Part shown: piece by piece, positions 17,020 through 24,705 of the stretch | Numbering within the stretch: the stretch's first letter is position 1 | Layout of the letters: the number at the start of each line of letters is the position of its first letter | Assembly: GCA_019240525.1 (NCBI GenBank) | Contig: JAFAYE010000001.1 | Location: 97,300-161,299, forward strand | Direction of reading: 5' to 3' | From: Candidatus Eremiobacterota bacterium | Lineage (GTDB): Bacteria; Vulcanimicrobiota; Vulcanimicrobiia; Vulcanimicrobiales; Vulcanimicrobiaceae | DNA: 64,000 nt | Made by a program: the position numbers and the translations under genes | Notes under the pieces: model-generated | Seen by the model: the letters and a program-made list of their open reading frames with translations, nothing else | Database searches by the model: none | What the model was told of the DNA's origin: nothing

Positions 17020-17724
17020 CTACGGCTTGGCCGGAGTACCCTTCGCAACTTCGGTCGCACGGAACGACCCATTCGCGTTATAAACCCAGAACGTCCACGT
17101 TCCGCCGGCATTGATCTGCGCGACGCCGTTCTGTGCTTCGGCGGCGCTGCCGAGTGGAACCGAGATGATCGAAGGTTCGTTCGGGCGCACTCCGCGATCG
17201 AGCCAGGAGCATTGACCCGGCAAGAGGCTCTGCACGGCTGGATGGTCGGCTTTTTCGAAGCGAACCGTCAACGTAAGGCCTTGCGCCGACGCCATGCCGC
17301 CGTGACCGCGACATCGCATCGCGAAGACCGCCGGAGTTGAATGACCGGCCGAGCTTGAGGCACCCGACGTCAGCGCCGTTTGCGTACCGCTCACGAGTCC
17401 GGAATTCGCGAAAGGATTGCTCGTTCGTTTGCGCTGTTCGTACGAAAGATAGGCTTTGGGACATTGATGGACGACCCCGCGGTAGAGGGCGACCGCAACG
17501 GGATTCGCGTCGGCAAGATCCTCGTCCAGCAGCAGCAAGTACTGAAGAGTCTGGCTGTCGGCTTTGCGTTCACCAGACATGACGGCGCACGTCTTATCGA
17601 CGGCAGCGGCCACGTCGGCCGCAGTCTGCGCTTGCGCGATTCTCGCCCCGCAGAGCGTGGCGGCGAGGATTGCTGCTGCCACCCCGAAGCCCGCCAAACG
17701 CGCCCGACTCGCGAGTTTTGACAT
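17020..17724 (-). CDS. Exported protein of unknown function
   Basis: A 234-residue protein with a clear signal peptide (basic start, hydrophobic residues 11-28, Ala-Gln-Ala cleavage region near 33). The mature part begins with a helical segment (VAAAVDKTCAVMSGERK), has a low-complexity Ser/Gly/Thr linker around residues 110-130, and ends in a beta-rich domain with two likely disulfide cysteines (MRCRGHGG and PGQCSWLDRG) and WTFWVYNANG. No known family is recognised. About 220 bp between it and the phosphoesterase gene hold nothing I can identify. Confidence 0.6.
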   Translation of the reverse strand: MSKLASRARLAGFGVAAAILAATLCGARIAQAQTAADVAAAVDKTCAVMSGERKADSQTLQYLLLLDEDLADANPVAVALYRGVVHQCPKAYLSYEQRKRTSNPFANSGLVSGTQTALTSGASSSAGHSTPAVFAMRCRGHGGMASAQGLTLTVRFEKADHPAVQSLLPGQCSWLDRGVRPNEPSIISVPLGSAAEAQNGVAQINAGGTWTFWVYNANGSFRATEVAKGTPAKP

Positions 17725-17775
17725 TGGCAGCTAGCTTCGCCGGGCAGCAAACTAAAGCTTGGTTAGGAAGGCTGT

Positions 17776-18300
17776 TTGAGCCGCGCTAGGGGGTTGCGCG
17801 AAAGCGAGGGGCCATCCGATAATGCCCTCTGGCAAGACTACACTCACTCGGCTGCTTTGCAGTCAACTAAGGAAAAGGAGCTGACCGCAAGCCCGGTCTC
17901 CGCGCAGACCCTCGCCAGCGCACCCGCCGCAACGCCCGTCCCCGGTGGCGCGTATCAACGCTCGTCGGCCGAAGGCTGCATCAACGAGCTGCTTTTTGAC
18001 GTGTCACCATCCGTGCGCAGCTTCGCAACGGCACCAACCGCGAACTAGATCCGGTGCAGACCGGAGTGAACGTGAACGGCGACGGCGTCGATCTCATCAT
18101 GTCGGATGACTCGAGCTACAACATTTACAATGGCGGCAACGCCTTCACGAACTTCGTTGCCGACAAGCACATCGCGCCGGGGGCGCTCAATACGGTCTCT
18201 CGTGGGCTTTACGGATTTGGCCGAACGCGAGCAGCAGTTTCACGTTCATTTTCCGGTGAGCGATCCAAGTTTCCGCGTTCACCTCGACTGCACGAAGTAA
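17776..18300 (+). pseudogene. Broken exported beta-sandwich protein gene
   Basis: Three consecutive reading-frame pieces appear to be one decayed gene. The first ends in EGCINELLFD (stop at 18048). The second, in another frame, reads TIRAQLRNGTNRELDPVQ onward through DDSSYNIYNGGN and GALNTV. The third, in a third frame, reads TDLAEREQQFHVHFPVSD and stops at 18300. Together they resemble a DUF4352/Telokin-like secreted immunoglobulin-fold domain. At least two frameshifts, near 18010 and 18210, and no convincing signal peptide argue against function, unless the shifts are sequencing errors. A strong terminator follows directly. Confidence 0.55.
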
Positions 18301-18308
18301 CAACGACA

Positions 18309-18336
18309 AAACGGGCCCGCAACCGCGGGCCCGTTT
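18309..18336. terminator. Rho-independent, bidirectional terminator
   Basis: Perfect 12-bp stem: AAACGGGCCCGC at 18309-18320 and GCGGGCCCGTTT at 18325-18336, with loop AACC. A-rich and T-rich flanks on each side allow action on both strands. It separates the decayed + strand gene from the convergent Kelch-like lipoprotein gene. Confidence 0.88.
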
Positions 18337-18359
18337 CCTCTAGCGCCGTCCGGCGGAGG

Positions 18360-19955
18360 TTACTTGATCGTTACGCTGACCGCCGGCGATGCGATTCCGT
18401 TGGCGACGACCACTAAGCTGCTCGATCCCTTCTCGATAGTTTTAGGAACGTCGAACATCGTCGAGACTTTACTCGGTGACGCAACGCCCATGAAACTGTG
18501 ATTGTGAGTGCGGCAATAGAACACGTGTCCCGTCGAACCGTTCGTGACTCGCACCAGCGGGAAGTTTGTCGCCTGCTGATCGTCGTCGCCGTAGAAGTTC
18601 GCCTGCGACATGCCGTTGAAGAGCCGGCCCTGGATCTGATACGTGGTGCCGTGAGTGAGCGTCGTAGGAACGCTCGTGATGTGCGGCGCGTAACGCGCGC
18701 CGCCCGTTGTCTTCGGCGTGTAAATCTCGATGTCGGTCGAGCCATCGGTCTCTAAGACCTGCCCGGTCGGCAGCACCAAGAGACGAACGGCATACGACGA
18801 ATCGTTCGGCGCGTTGGGTGGGCCCGTTATGCTCTTGAGCTTCTTTCCGTTGAAGAGAAAGTAGTATGAGGGTGGATAATAGACGGGGCTCGCCGCAATC
18901 AGCACGGATCCATCGGTGAGTAAACTCGACGGGCCGTCTCCGACCGCGAGCTGCTGTCCGCCCTCGACTGGAAATGTCGGGCCTTGTGTCCAGGCCGCGG
19001 TCTTGGAGTTATAGACGGCGGAATAGCCGTTGGCACCCGCCACAAAAACGGTTCCGTCCGGCCGAAGCGTTTGGGGACCGATCTCGTCGTTCGAGCTGAC
19101 GAGGCTGACCGGCGTCTGACCCGCCGATTGCCAAGCGTTCGCTGTTGGATTATAGACTTGCGCGTAGGGCGGATCGAAGACGTTCGTTTCCAGCACGTCG
19201 CCGTTGGGAAGCAGCGTCCATCCTTCCTCGCTATTCGTATCCTGCTTGCCGTTTCCAATAATCGTCCAGCTCATCGACGCTTCATTCAACAGCGCCTGCT
19301 CCTTATAACAGCAGTTGCCGAGCATGTACGTTCCATTGCTGAGGACGGCGCTCTGAGCGTCGCCGATTTGGCTCCAGCCGCTCGGTCCGCTGACGGCGCT
19401 CCAGCTATTGGCAACTGGATCGTAGATCGCGCCAAGAGTCGTTTCAGCGCCTTTGCAGAAGTTGTACTCGCCGCCTTGGACGATCACTTTGTCGTCGGCC
19501 AGCACGGCGGAGGCGAAGTAAAGCGGGCCGTATGTCGACGGCATCGCGGCGATCTTCGACCACGTTCCGGTCGTGTAGTTGCCGTTCTGGTCAGGCGTGA
19601 GCTTGAACCAATTCGGCGTACAAAGGTCCGCGACCAGCACGCTCCCATCGGTCATGAGCAGTTCCGTCGACGGTCCCTGCGTGAACGACGGCACCGTCAC
19701 CACCGGCTGCCAACCCGCTTTGCGGGCTCGCGCACGCAGTGCGGCCGTGATCTTGTGCGTCGGCCGCGGGGGATACGGCGGGGTGCGAAAGAGCGAAAGC
19801 ACGCGCGGCTTGCCGTAATCGATACTACGAACTTGCGTCCCAGCCGAACCGAACGCTGACGACGTGCCGGCGCTCGGCGTCGTAGGGGTGCCGCCGCTGC
19901 AACCAGCAGCGAGCACAAAAAGTAGCGCCGATAGCGCTAGGGATAGACGTCGCAT
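18360..19955 (-). CDS. Kelch/galactose-oxidase-like lipoprotein
   Basis: A 531-residue lipoprotein preceded by a strong GAGGAGGTAAG ribosome-binding site. The signal peptide ends in LAAGC. Residues 90-400 contain repeated beta-propeller blades of the Kelch type (for example GSVLVADLC, DKVIVQGGEYNFC, GDVLETNVFDPPYAQVYNP, GTVFVAGANGYSAVYN). The last 110 residues (ITSVPTTLTHGTTYQIQGRL to the end) resemble the immunoglobulin-like DUF1929 domain of galactose oxidases, including RTHNHSFMGVAS. The copper-radical residues of true galactose oxidase cannot be confirmed by eye, so enzymatic activity is uncertain. Confidence 0.75.
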   Translation of the reverse strand: MRRLSLALSALLFVLAAGCSGGTPTTPSAGTSSAFGSAGTQVRSIDYGKPRVLSLFRTPPYPPRPTHKITAALRARARKAGWQPVVTVPSFTQGPSTELLMTDGSVLVADLCTPNWFKLTPDQNGNYTTGTWSKIAAMPSTYGPLYFASAVLADDKVIVQGGEYNFCKGAETTLGAIYDPVANSWSAVSGPSGWSQIGDAQSAVLSNGTYMLGNCCYKEQALLNEASMSWTIIGNGKQDTNSEEGWTLLPNGDVLETNVFDPPYAQVYNPTANAWQSAGQTPVSLVSSNDEIGPQTLRPDGTVFVAGANGYSAVYNSKTAAWTQGPTFPVEGGQQLAVGDGPSSLLTDGSVLIAASPVYYPPSYYFLFNGKKLKSITGPPNAPNDSSYAVRLLVLPTGQVLETDGSTDIEIYTPKTTGGARYAPHITSVPTTLTHGTTYQIQGRLFNGMSQANFYGDDDQQATNFPLVRVTNGSTGHVFYCRTHNHSFMGVASPSKVSTMFDVPKTIEKGSSSLVVVANGIASPAVSVTIK

Positions 19956-20020
19956 CTTACCTCCTCAAAGCGGGGGAAGCGCTACTGATTAGCGTTTGCG
20001 CGCGTATATCCCGTTTCCGA

Positions 20021-20398
20021 TTAGCGCCGCTTTCGGCCGGCCGGCTTACGGCTCGTCGCGGGCGCTTTGCGCGCAGTCGATTTCGCTCCGGCTTTTTTGC
20101 GCGTTCCGGCGCGGCTGCCACGTTTCGACATGACGGCTTCCTTGAGCGCCTTCGCGGGCAAAAACTTGAAGACTCGCTTCGCGGGAACCTTGACTTGCTC
20201 GCCCGTTGCCGGGTTGCGCGCCATTCGCGCCGCGCGATCGCGTACCTTGAACTGGCCGAAACCAGGAATCTTGACGGCCTCTCCGGCCATGCACGCCGAT
20301 TGGATATCCTCGAAGACGCCGTCGATCAGCGCCACCGCGTCCTTGCGCGCAAGGTCGAGGCGGTCGACCGCCGAGCGCACCAAATCTAGTTTATTCAT
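20021..20398 (-). CDS. hup: HU-family DNA-binding protein with basic tail
   Basis: A 125-residue nucleoid protein. Residues 1-90 are an HU/IHF fold: MNKLDLVRSAVDRL, then GEAVKIPGFGQFKVRDRAAR, the DNA-inserting arm RNPATGEQVKVPAKRV, and FKFLPAKALKEAV. Residues 91-125 form a Lys/Ala/Arg-rich tail (KKAGAKSTARKAPATSRKPA) like the histone-H1-like extensions seen in actinobacterial and Deinococcus HU. HU bends and compacts DNA. A GGAAC ribosome-binding site precedes the start. The gene is divergent from aroA, with 99 bp between the starts. Confidence 0.93.
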   Translation of the reverse strand: MNKLDLVRSAVDRLDLARKDAVALIDGVFEDIQSACMAGEAVKIPGFGQFKVRDRAARMARNPATGEQVKVPAKRVFKFLPAKALKEAVMSKRGSRAGTRKKAGAKSTARKAPATSRKPAGRKRR

Positions 20399-20497
20399 TA
20401 GTTCCTTTCGTATAGAAAAATTAGCCGCGCGTGACGAAATACTTCGCGCTGCTTGCTACAGCATGATGATGGACTCCTTGTCTGAAATCGAGTAAAT

Positions 20498-21778
20498 ATG
20501 CCTGAAAACGGGCTAATTTTTCGTCCCGGACCGTTGCGCGGCAGCATCGGCGTTCCCGGCGATAAGTCGATCTCCCATCGAGCGTTGATCGCCGGTGCCC
20601 GCTGTGAAGCGCCGCTGCATATCGCCAACCTCAACCCAGGACGCGACGTGCGCGCGACGCGTGAGGCTCTCAACGCGCTGGGAGCGAGCGTTCGAACCGA
20701 AAACGGGCGCGTTGTCGTACGCGGCGGAGCTTTGGTCGCACCCTCGGCAGCGCTCGACTGCATGAACTCCGGTTCGACGGTGAGGATGCTGCTCGGGCTC
20801 TGCGCGGGTGCAAATCTGCCGGTCGGCTTCGACGGGGACGCCTCATTGCGCCGGCGTCCGATGGAGCCGGTTGCCGCGCAACTACGCGCCTTCGGCGCGC
20901 GGATCGAAACGACCGATGGACGTCTGCCTGTCAGGTTACGCGGAACCCCCGAGGTGCAGACGCGGCACTTCATTCTGTTGACGCCATCGGCGCAGGTAAA
21001 GACGGCCTTGCTGTTCGCAGGGCTCTTCGGCGGGGTCGGGTTGCGGGTCGACGGCGACCGCGGATCGCGCGATCACACCGAGCGCCTTTTGCGCTACCTC
21101 GGTGCCGACATTGAGTGGAACGAGCACAGCGTTACGCTGGTGAGCGCCGCGCCCTTACGCGGAGGTGTCGTCAATGTCGCCGGCGACTTTTCCGCAGCCG
21201 CGTTTTTTATCACCGGCGCCGCGATTACACCCGGTAGCGCGATTCTCGTTCGCGATGTCGGCGTGAACGCGACGCGCACCGGCCTTCTCGAGGCGCTCGG
21301 AGCCATGGGAGCGGGCATCGAGCTTCGAAATCAACGCACGATTTCGGGGGAGCCGGTTGCCGATATCGCGGTCGAGCATCGGCCTCTCGGGCCGACGAAC
21401 ATTAATCGCGACCTGGCGTTGCGCGCGATCGATGAGATCCCGCTTTTGGCACTCGCCGCCGCCTTCGCGCCGGGCACCACGAGCATCGCCGGCGTCTCGG
21501 AGCTTCGTTCGAAGGAATCCGACCGTATCGCCGGGATCGAGCGGCTGCTGGGCGCCGTGAGCGTCGGAGTGGCCTACGACGCCGGCACGTTGCGAATAGC
21601 CGGAGGCAGCGCCAATCCGCGAAGCACGATAGTTCAGACCGACGACGACCATCGGATCGCTATGGCCGCTGCCATTCTGGCTTGTGCGTCCGGCCCGCTC
21701 CGTATCGATAGCGCTAAGAGCCTGGATGTGAGCTTCCCGAGCTTCGTCAGCGCCTTGGACGAGCTCCAGAAGGGCTAG
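20498..21778 (+). CDS. aroA: 3-phosphoshikimate 1-carboxyvinyltransferase (EPSP synthase)
   Basis: A 426-residue enzyme of normal length that joins shikimate-3-phosphate and phosphoenolpyruvate, step six of the shikimate pathway. Key segments are the Lys/Ser-binding start PGDKSISHRALIAGA, MNSGSTVRMLLGLCAG, LRRRPMEPVAAQLRAFG, DFSAAAFFITGAA, and the C-terminal ELRSKESDRIAGI and DDHRIAMAAAI motifs. Glyphosate-contacting residues look conventional. It overlaps the convergent fmdB-like gene by 4 bp. Confidence 0.95.
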   Translation: MPENGLIFRPGPLRGSIGVPGDKSISHRALIAGARCEAPLHIANLNPGRDVRATREALNALGASVRTENGRVVVRGGALVAPSAALDCMNSGSTVRMLLGLCAGANLPVGFDGDASLRRRPMEPVAAQLRAFGARIETTDGRLPVRLRGTPEVQTRHFILLTPSAQVKTALLFAGLFGGVGLRVDGDRGSRDHTERLLRYLGADIEWNEHSVTLVSAAPLRGGVVNVAGDFSAAAFFITGAAITPGSAILVRDVGVNATRTGLLEALGAMGAGIELRNQRTISGEPVADIAVEHRPLGPTNINRDLALRAIDEIPLLALAAAFAPGTTSIAGVSELRSKESDRIAGIERLLGAVSVGVAYDAGTLRIAGGSANPRSTIVQTDDDHRIAMAAAILACASGPLRIDSAKSLDVSFPSFVSALDELQKG

Positions 21779-22104
21779 GCGGCGGAACCTGAAGCTTTTG
21801 ACGGGGTCGAGGCGTCGCCGGATGCCGCCGGCGTTTCGGCCTTCGTCGCGTCGGCCTTGGTCGATTCGGCCTTCGGCGTACTCGTTTCGTCCTTGGGCTT
21901 GTCGCTCTTGGTCCCCGTGGCGCTCGAACGGCGGGAGTCGGTCACATAGAAGCCCGAGCCTTTGAAGAGCACGGGGGCCGGATTGAAAACGCGGCGCATC
22001 GGCGCACCGCATGACTCGCACGGCCGATCGTAGGTCTCGTCGAAGCCGTGTCGGACTTCGTGGACCCGCCCGCACGCCGTGCAGGCATAGTCATAGAGCG
22101 GCAT
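21775..22104 (-). CDS. FmdB-family zinc ribbon protein under CIRCE control
   Basis: A 109-residue protein. The ATG at 22104 is used because MPLYDYACTACGRVHEV is the standard start of the FmdB regulatory-protein family; an upstream ATG at 22140 would add 12 unrelated residues and lies inside the operator. Two CxxC knuckles (CTACG and CESCG) form the zinc ribbon in residues 1-45. Residues 60-109 are a Lys/Thr/Ala/Ser-rich disordered tail. The family is widespread but of unclear function. A sigma-A-like promoter overlapped by a CIRCE element places it in the predicted HrcA heat-shock regulon, apparently with a leaderless mRNA. Confidence 0.85.
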   Translation of the reverse strand: MPLYDYACTACGRVHEVRHGFDETYDRPCESCGAPMRRVFNPAPVLFKGSGFYVTDSRRSSATGTKSDKPKDETSTPKAESTKADATKAETPAASGDASTPSKASGSAA

Positions 22105-22110
22105 CCTCAG

Positions 22111-22150
22111 AGTATAACGGAGTTTAGCACTCTGGGTCAATGAGTGCTAG
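22111..22150 (-). promoter_or_regulatory. CIRCE operator over the fmdB promoter
   Basis: The inverted repeat TTAGCACTC-N9-GAGTGCTAG at 22124-22150 matches the CIRCE consensus (TTAGCACTC-N9-GAGTGCTAA) at 17 of 18 arm positions; CIRCE is the binding site of the HrcA repressor. On the minus strand a promoter reads TTGACC (22140-22135), an 18-bp spacer, and TATACT (22116-22111). The operator covers the -35 box and most of the spacer. Seven bases past the -10 box is position 22104, the A of the fmdB ATG. Confidence 0.9.
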
Positions 22151-22153
22151 CGG

Positions 22154-22654
22154 CTAGAAGTCCGCCAGCACGGGGTCGTCGCGCTTGTACTCGACGAGGC
22201 CCTTGAAGTGCACCAAAGAATCGTCGAGCGCGTTGGCCACCTTGCGCCCTCGCTGCCAGCGGTTGAGCAGAGTTCCGAAACGCCCATGATACGCAGGGTA
22301 GGCCAGTCGAACGTGGAGCTTCGAGCACGAGGTGCGGCGTTCGATGCGAAACTCGAAGCTGCGTCGCAGCGAGTACGCGCCCACCAGCGAGAGGCGGTAA
22401 TTCGCGATGAGACCGTCGACTTCATACAGCTCTTCTTCTTCGCCCGGCAGCCACGAACGAATGATGACCTCGCTCCCGACGCTCAATTCGCGATCGTTCG
22501 CACCGCGGCGCGCGCTGCGCAAAAATGCCAACCAAACCGGCCATTTCTCGACGGCGCAGAGTAGCGCGAATGCCTCCTCGGCGGAACAATTGAGATCGAG
22601 ACTGGCGCTGTGCGTTTGCAGATTTCGAGCAATTGCATTATCGCTAACGGCCAT
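22154..22654 (-). CDS. SRPBCC (START/Bet v 1-like) family protein
   Basis: A 166-residue protein. The ATG at 22654 (MAVSDNAIARNL) is preferred to an upstream one because the SRPBCC fold starts about 15 residues later (HSASLDLNCSAEEAFALLCAVEKWPVW). The pattern of a first strand, two short helices with a Trp, a curved sheet (SEVIIRSWLPGEEEELYEVDG) and a long C-terminal helix (WQRGRKVANALDDSLVHFK) matches polyketide-cyclase/START-like ligand-binding proteins. The ligand is unknown. It ends just upstream of the CIRCE promoter, so fmdB need not depend on its transcript. Confidence 0.65.
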   Translation of the reverse strand: MAVSDNAIARNLQTHSASLDLNCSAEEAFALLCAVEKWPVWLAFLRSARRGANDRELSVGSEVIIRSWLPGEEEELYEVDGLIANYRLSLVGAYSLRRSFEFRIERRTSCSKLHVRLAYPAYHGRFGTLLNRWQRGRKVANALDDSLVHFKGLVEYKRDDPVLADF

Positions 22655-22722
22655 ATCAAAGCTACTTTTCCGCGCGAGAATCGTATCCTTTCGCGGCGAT
22701 ATCCACAACGAATTGTGGATGC

Positions 22723-23898
22723 TTATGAACGAATTTCGCCGGCTGCGACTGCCTTTGCAAAGAGCGCCAAGGTCGTCACGCCCAGCGGCAACGCCGCTTC
22801 GTCGATGCGAAAGAGCGCACTATGTCCTGGATGCACCGCGCCTGATGCCTCACTCCGGACACCTAACCGAATCAAAAGCCCAGGCACCCGATCGGCGAAA
22901 TAGGCGAAATCCTCTGCGCCCATCGTCGCTGCCGGTCGCTCGACGCGTAGCGAGCTGTGCTCGCGCACGTACTGCGCGAACTGCTCGGCGAGTTGCGCGT
23001 CGTTCCGTACCGGCGGATAACCCCGCACGATGCGCACCTCCGCACCAACGTTGTATGCCGTCGCAACGCCGGCAACGATTCGTCGCAACCGCGTTTCGAG
23101 CGCCTCGCGTACCTCGGGATCGTGCGAACGCAGCGTCCCGCCCAGGGTTACGTCGTCGGCGATGACGTTGTTGCGATATCCGCCCGCGATGGTTCCGACC
23201 GTGACGACGGCACTCGCGAGCGGATCCGTTTCGCGCGCCACGACGTTTTGCAGGGCAAGTACCATTGCGGCTGCCGCCGGAATGGCGTCGATGGCCGTGT
23301 GCGGATAGCCGCCATGTCCGCCCGATCCTCGAATGCTCACGTAGAACTCGTCCGCAGCGGCGTTCACCGCACCGGGCGTGATGCCGACGACGCCCACATC
23401 GAGGCGAGTATCGACGTGCAACATCGCGATTGCGTCGACGCGCGGATCGTCGAGGACGCCTTCCTCGATCATCGGCAGTGCTCCGCCCGGTCCTTCTTCA
23501 GCCGGTTGGAAGATGAGGACGACACTACCGGCGAGCTCGTTCTTCATCTCCGCAAACGCGCATGCGGCACCGAGCAGCATTGCGGTGTGAGCGTCGTGTC
23601 CGCAAGCATGCATTTTGCCGTCGACCTCAGATGAAAAAGATACGCCGCTTCGCTCTCCGATCGGTAGCGCATCCATGTCGGCGCGCAACGCGGCGACGCG
23701 TCCGGCGCGGCCGCCCACGATACGCGCGACGATACCGGTTTTGGCGACGCGCCGATGCTCGATTCCCAAGATATCGAGCTCGCGCTCGACCAGCGCCGCC
23801 GTCTCGAACTCTTCGAAGCCAAGCTCTGGGCGACGATGAATCGCGCGCCGGAGCGCGACGACCCTCTCGACGAGCGGTTCGTTTACTTCAATAGCCAT
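22723..23898 (-). CDS. M20-family amidohydrolase (hippuricase type)
   Basis: A 391-residue peptidase M20D-type enzyme. The ATG at 23898 (MAIEVNEPLVERVVALRRAI) gives the usual family length. Metal-site and active-site segments are RRPELGFEEFET, ALRADMDALP, MHACGHDAHTAMLLGAA, the catalytic glutamate pair in FQPAEEGPGGA, and a final histidine in HPGHSALFRID. Members hydrolyse N-acyl amino acids, hippurate or indole-acetyl conjugates; the exact substrate cannot be given. A lid/dimerisation domain lies at about residues 180-290 (GSGGHGGYPHTAIDAI). Confidence 0.88.
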   Translation of the reverse strand: MAIEVNEPLVERVVALRRAIHRRPELGFEEFETAALVERELDILGIEHRRVAKTGIVARIVGGRAGRVAALRADMDALPIGERSGVSFSSEVDGKMHACGHDAHTAMLLGAACAFAEMKNELAGSVVLIFQPAEEGPGGALPMIEEGVLDDPRVDAIAMLHVDTRLDVGVVGITPGAVNAAADEFYVSIRGSGGHGGYPHTAIDAIPAAAAMVLALQNVVARETDPLASAVVTVGTIAGGYRNNVIADDVTLGGTLRSHDPEVREALETRLRRIVAGVATAYNVGAEVRIVRGYPPVRNDAQLAEQFAQYVREHSSLRVERPAATMGAEDFAYFADRVPGLLIRLGVRSEASGAVHPGHSALFRIDEAALPLGVTTLALFAKAVAAGEIRS

Positions 23899-23956
23899 CG
23901 AGGACGACTTAACGTACCGGTACTTTCGTTCCCGCCGCCGAAAGAACGGCGACGTC

Positions 23957-24703
23957 ATGATGACCGCCGACCTTGCCTTCGCGATGCTGATTAACCGTAC
24001 CAGCGCGTTCTATCAGGCCAATCCGCCGACGTACATGACCTACATCGAGCACACCCACGTCAGCGCGCCCACGCTCGGACGGGCGCAAGACATCGACCGC
24101 TCGATCGCCGTTCGGATCGCCGATAATTTCGCGGTCATGAAAGATCTTCCCAACGGCTCGGAGCGTGCCGGGCAGGCCTTCCCGATCGTTGCCTATTTCG
24201 ATCCGCTCTCGAACTTCAAATTCGGCTACTTTGCCAATCTCAAACGCGTCGACATCACGCTCGACCGTGGCGCGCCGTTCTTTTTGTCGATACCTGGCCC
24301 CGACCCGGGCGTCAATGTAGTGGTTCCGTATAACAGTTACTGGGCTGCGCACTACGCGAGCGATTCTACCGATACCGCGATCCATCTGCTGATCGATCCG
24401 ACGCCCCGCGTGGCGCAAGGACTCTATCCATCCGACGTCGTCGAGGATGGCACGAGTCATTTGCCGTCGCACATCGAGATGCGGGTCGCCGGCGCCGGCG
24501 ATGAGTCATTCTCTCTCGATTATTCACTGCTCGACGGGCACTGGGTTATCGTGCACGGCACGTTCAGCCAAACCATGCACGTCGCATTTCTTACCTATAA
24601 GATCATCGCTGACGTAACATTTCACGACATCGCCTTCCCGAGCGAGCCACCCGATCCGCGACTGGCGGGGACGCCGGCGCCATCGTCGGCGCCGTCGCCG
24701 TGA
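23957..24703 (+). CDS. Protein of unknown function
   Basis: A 248-residue protein beginning with two consecutive ATGs (23957 and 23960). No signal peptide or membrane helix is visible. It looks mostly beta-stranded, with segments such as YMTYIEHTHVSAPTLGRAQ, HLPSHIEMRVAGAGDESFS and YSLLDGHWVIVHGTFSQ suggesting a lipoprotein-sorting or outer-membrane-associated beta fold, and a Pro/Ser tail. I do not recognise the family. It is divergent from the M20 gene and stops 2 bp before the stop of the convergent RND permease gene. Confidence 0.6.
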   Translation: MMTADLAFAMLINRTSAFYQANPPTYMTYIEHTHVSAPTLGRAQDIDRSIAVRIADNFAVMKDLPNGSERAGQAFPIVAYFDPLSNFKFGYFANLKRVDITLDRGAPFFLSIPGPDPGVNVVVPYNSYWAAHYASDSTDTAIHLLIDPTPRVAQGLYPSDVVEDGTSHLPSHIEMRVAGAGDESFSLDYSLLDGHWVIVHGTFSQTMHVAFLTYKIIADVTFHDIAFPSEPPDPRLAGTPAPSSAPSP

Positions 24704-24705
24704 GG

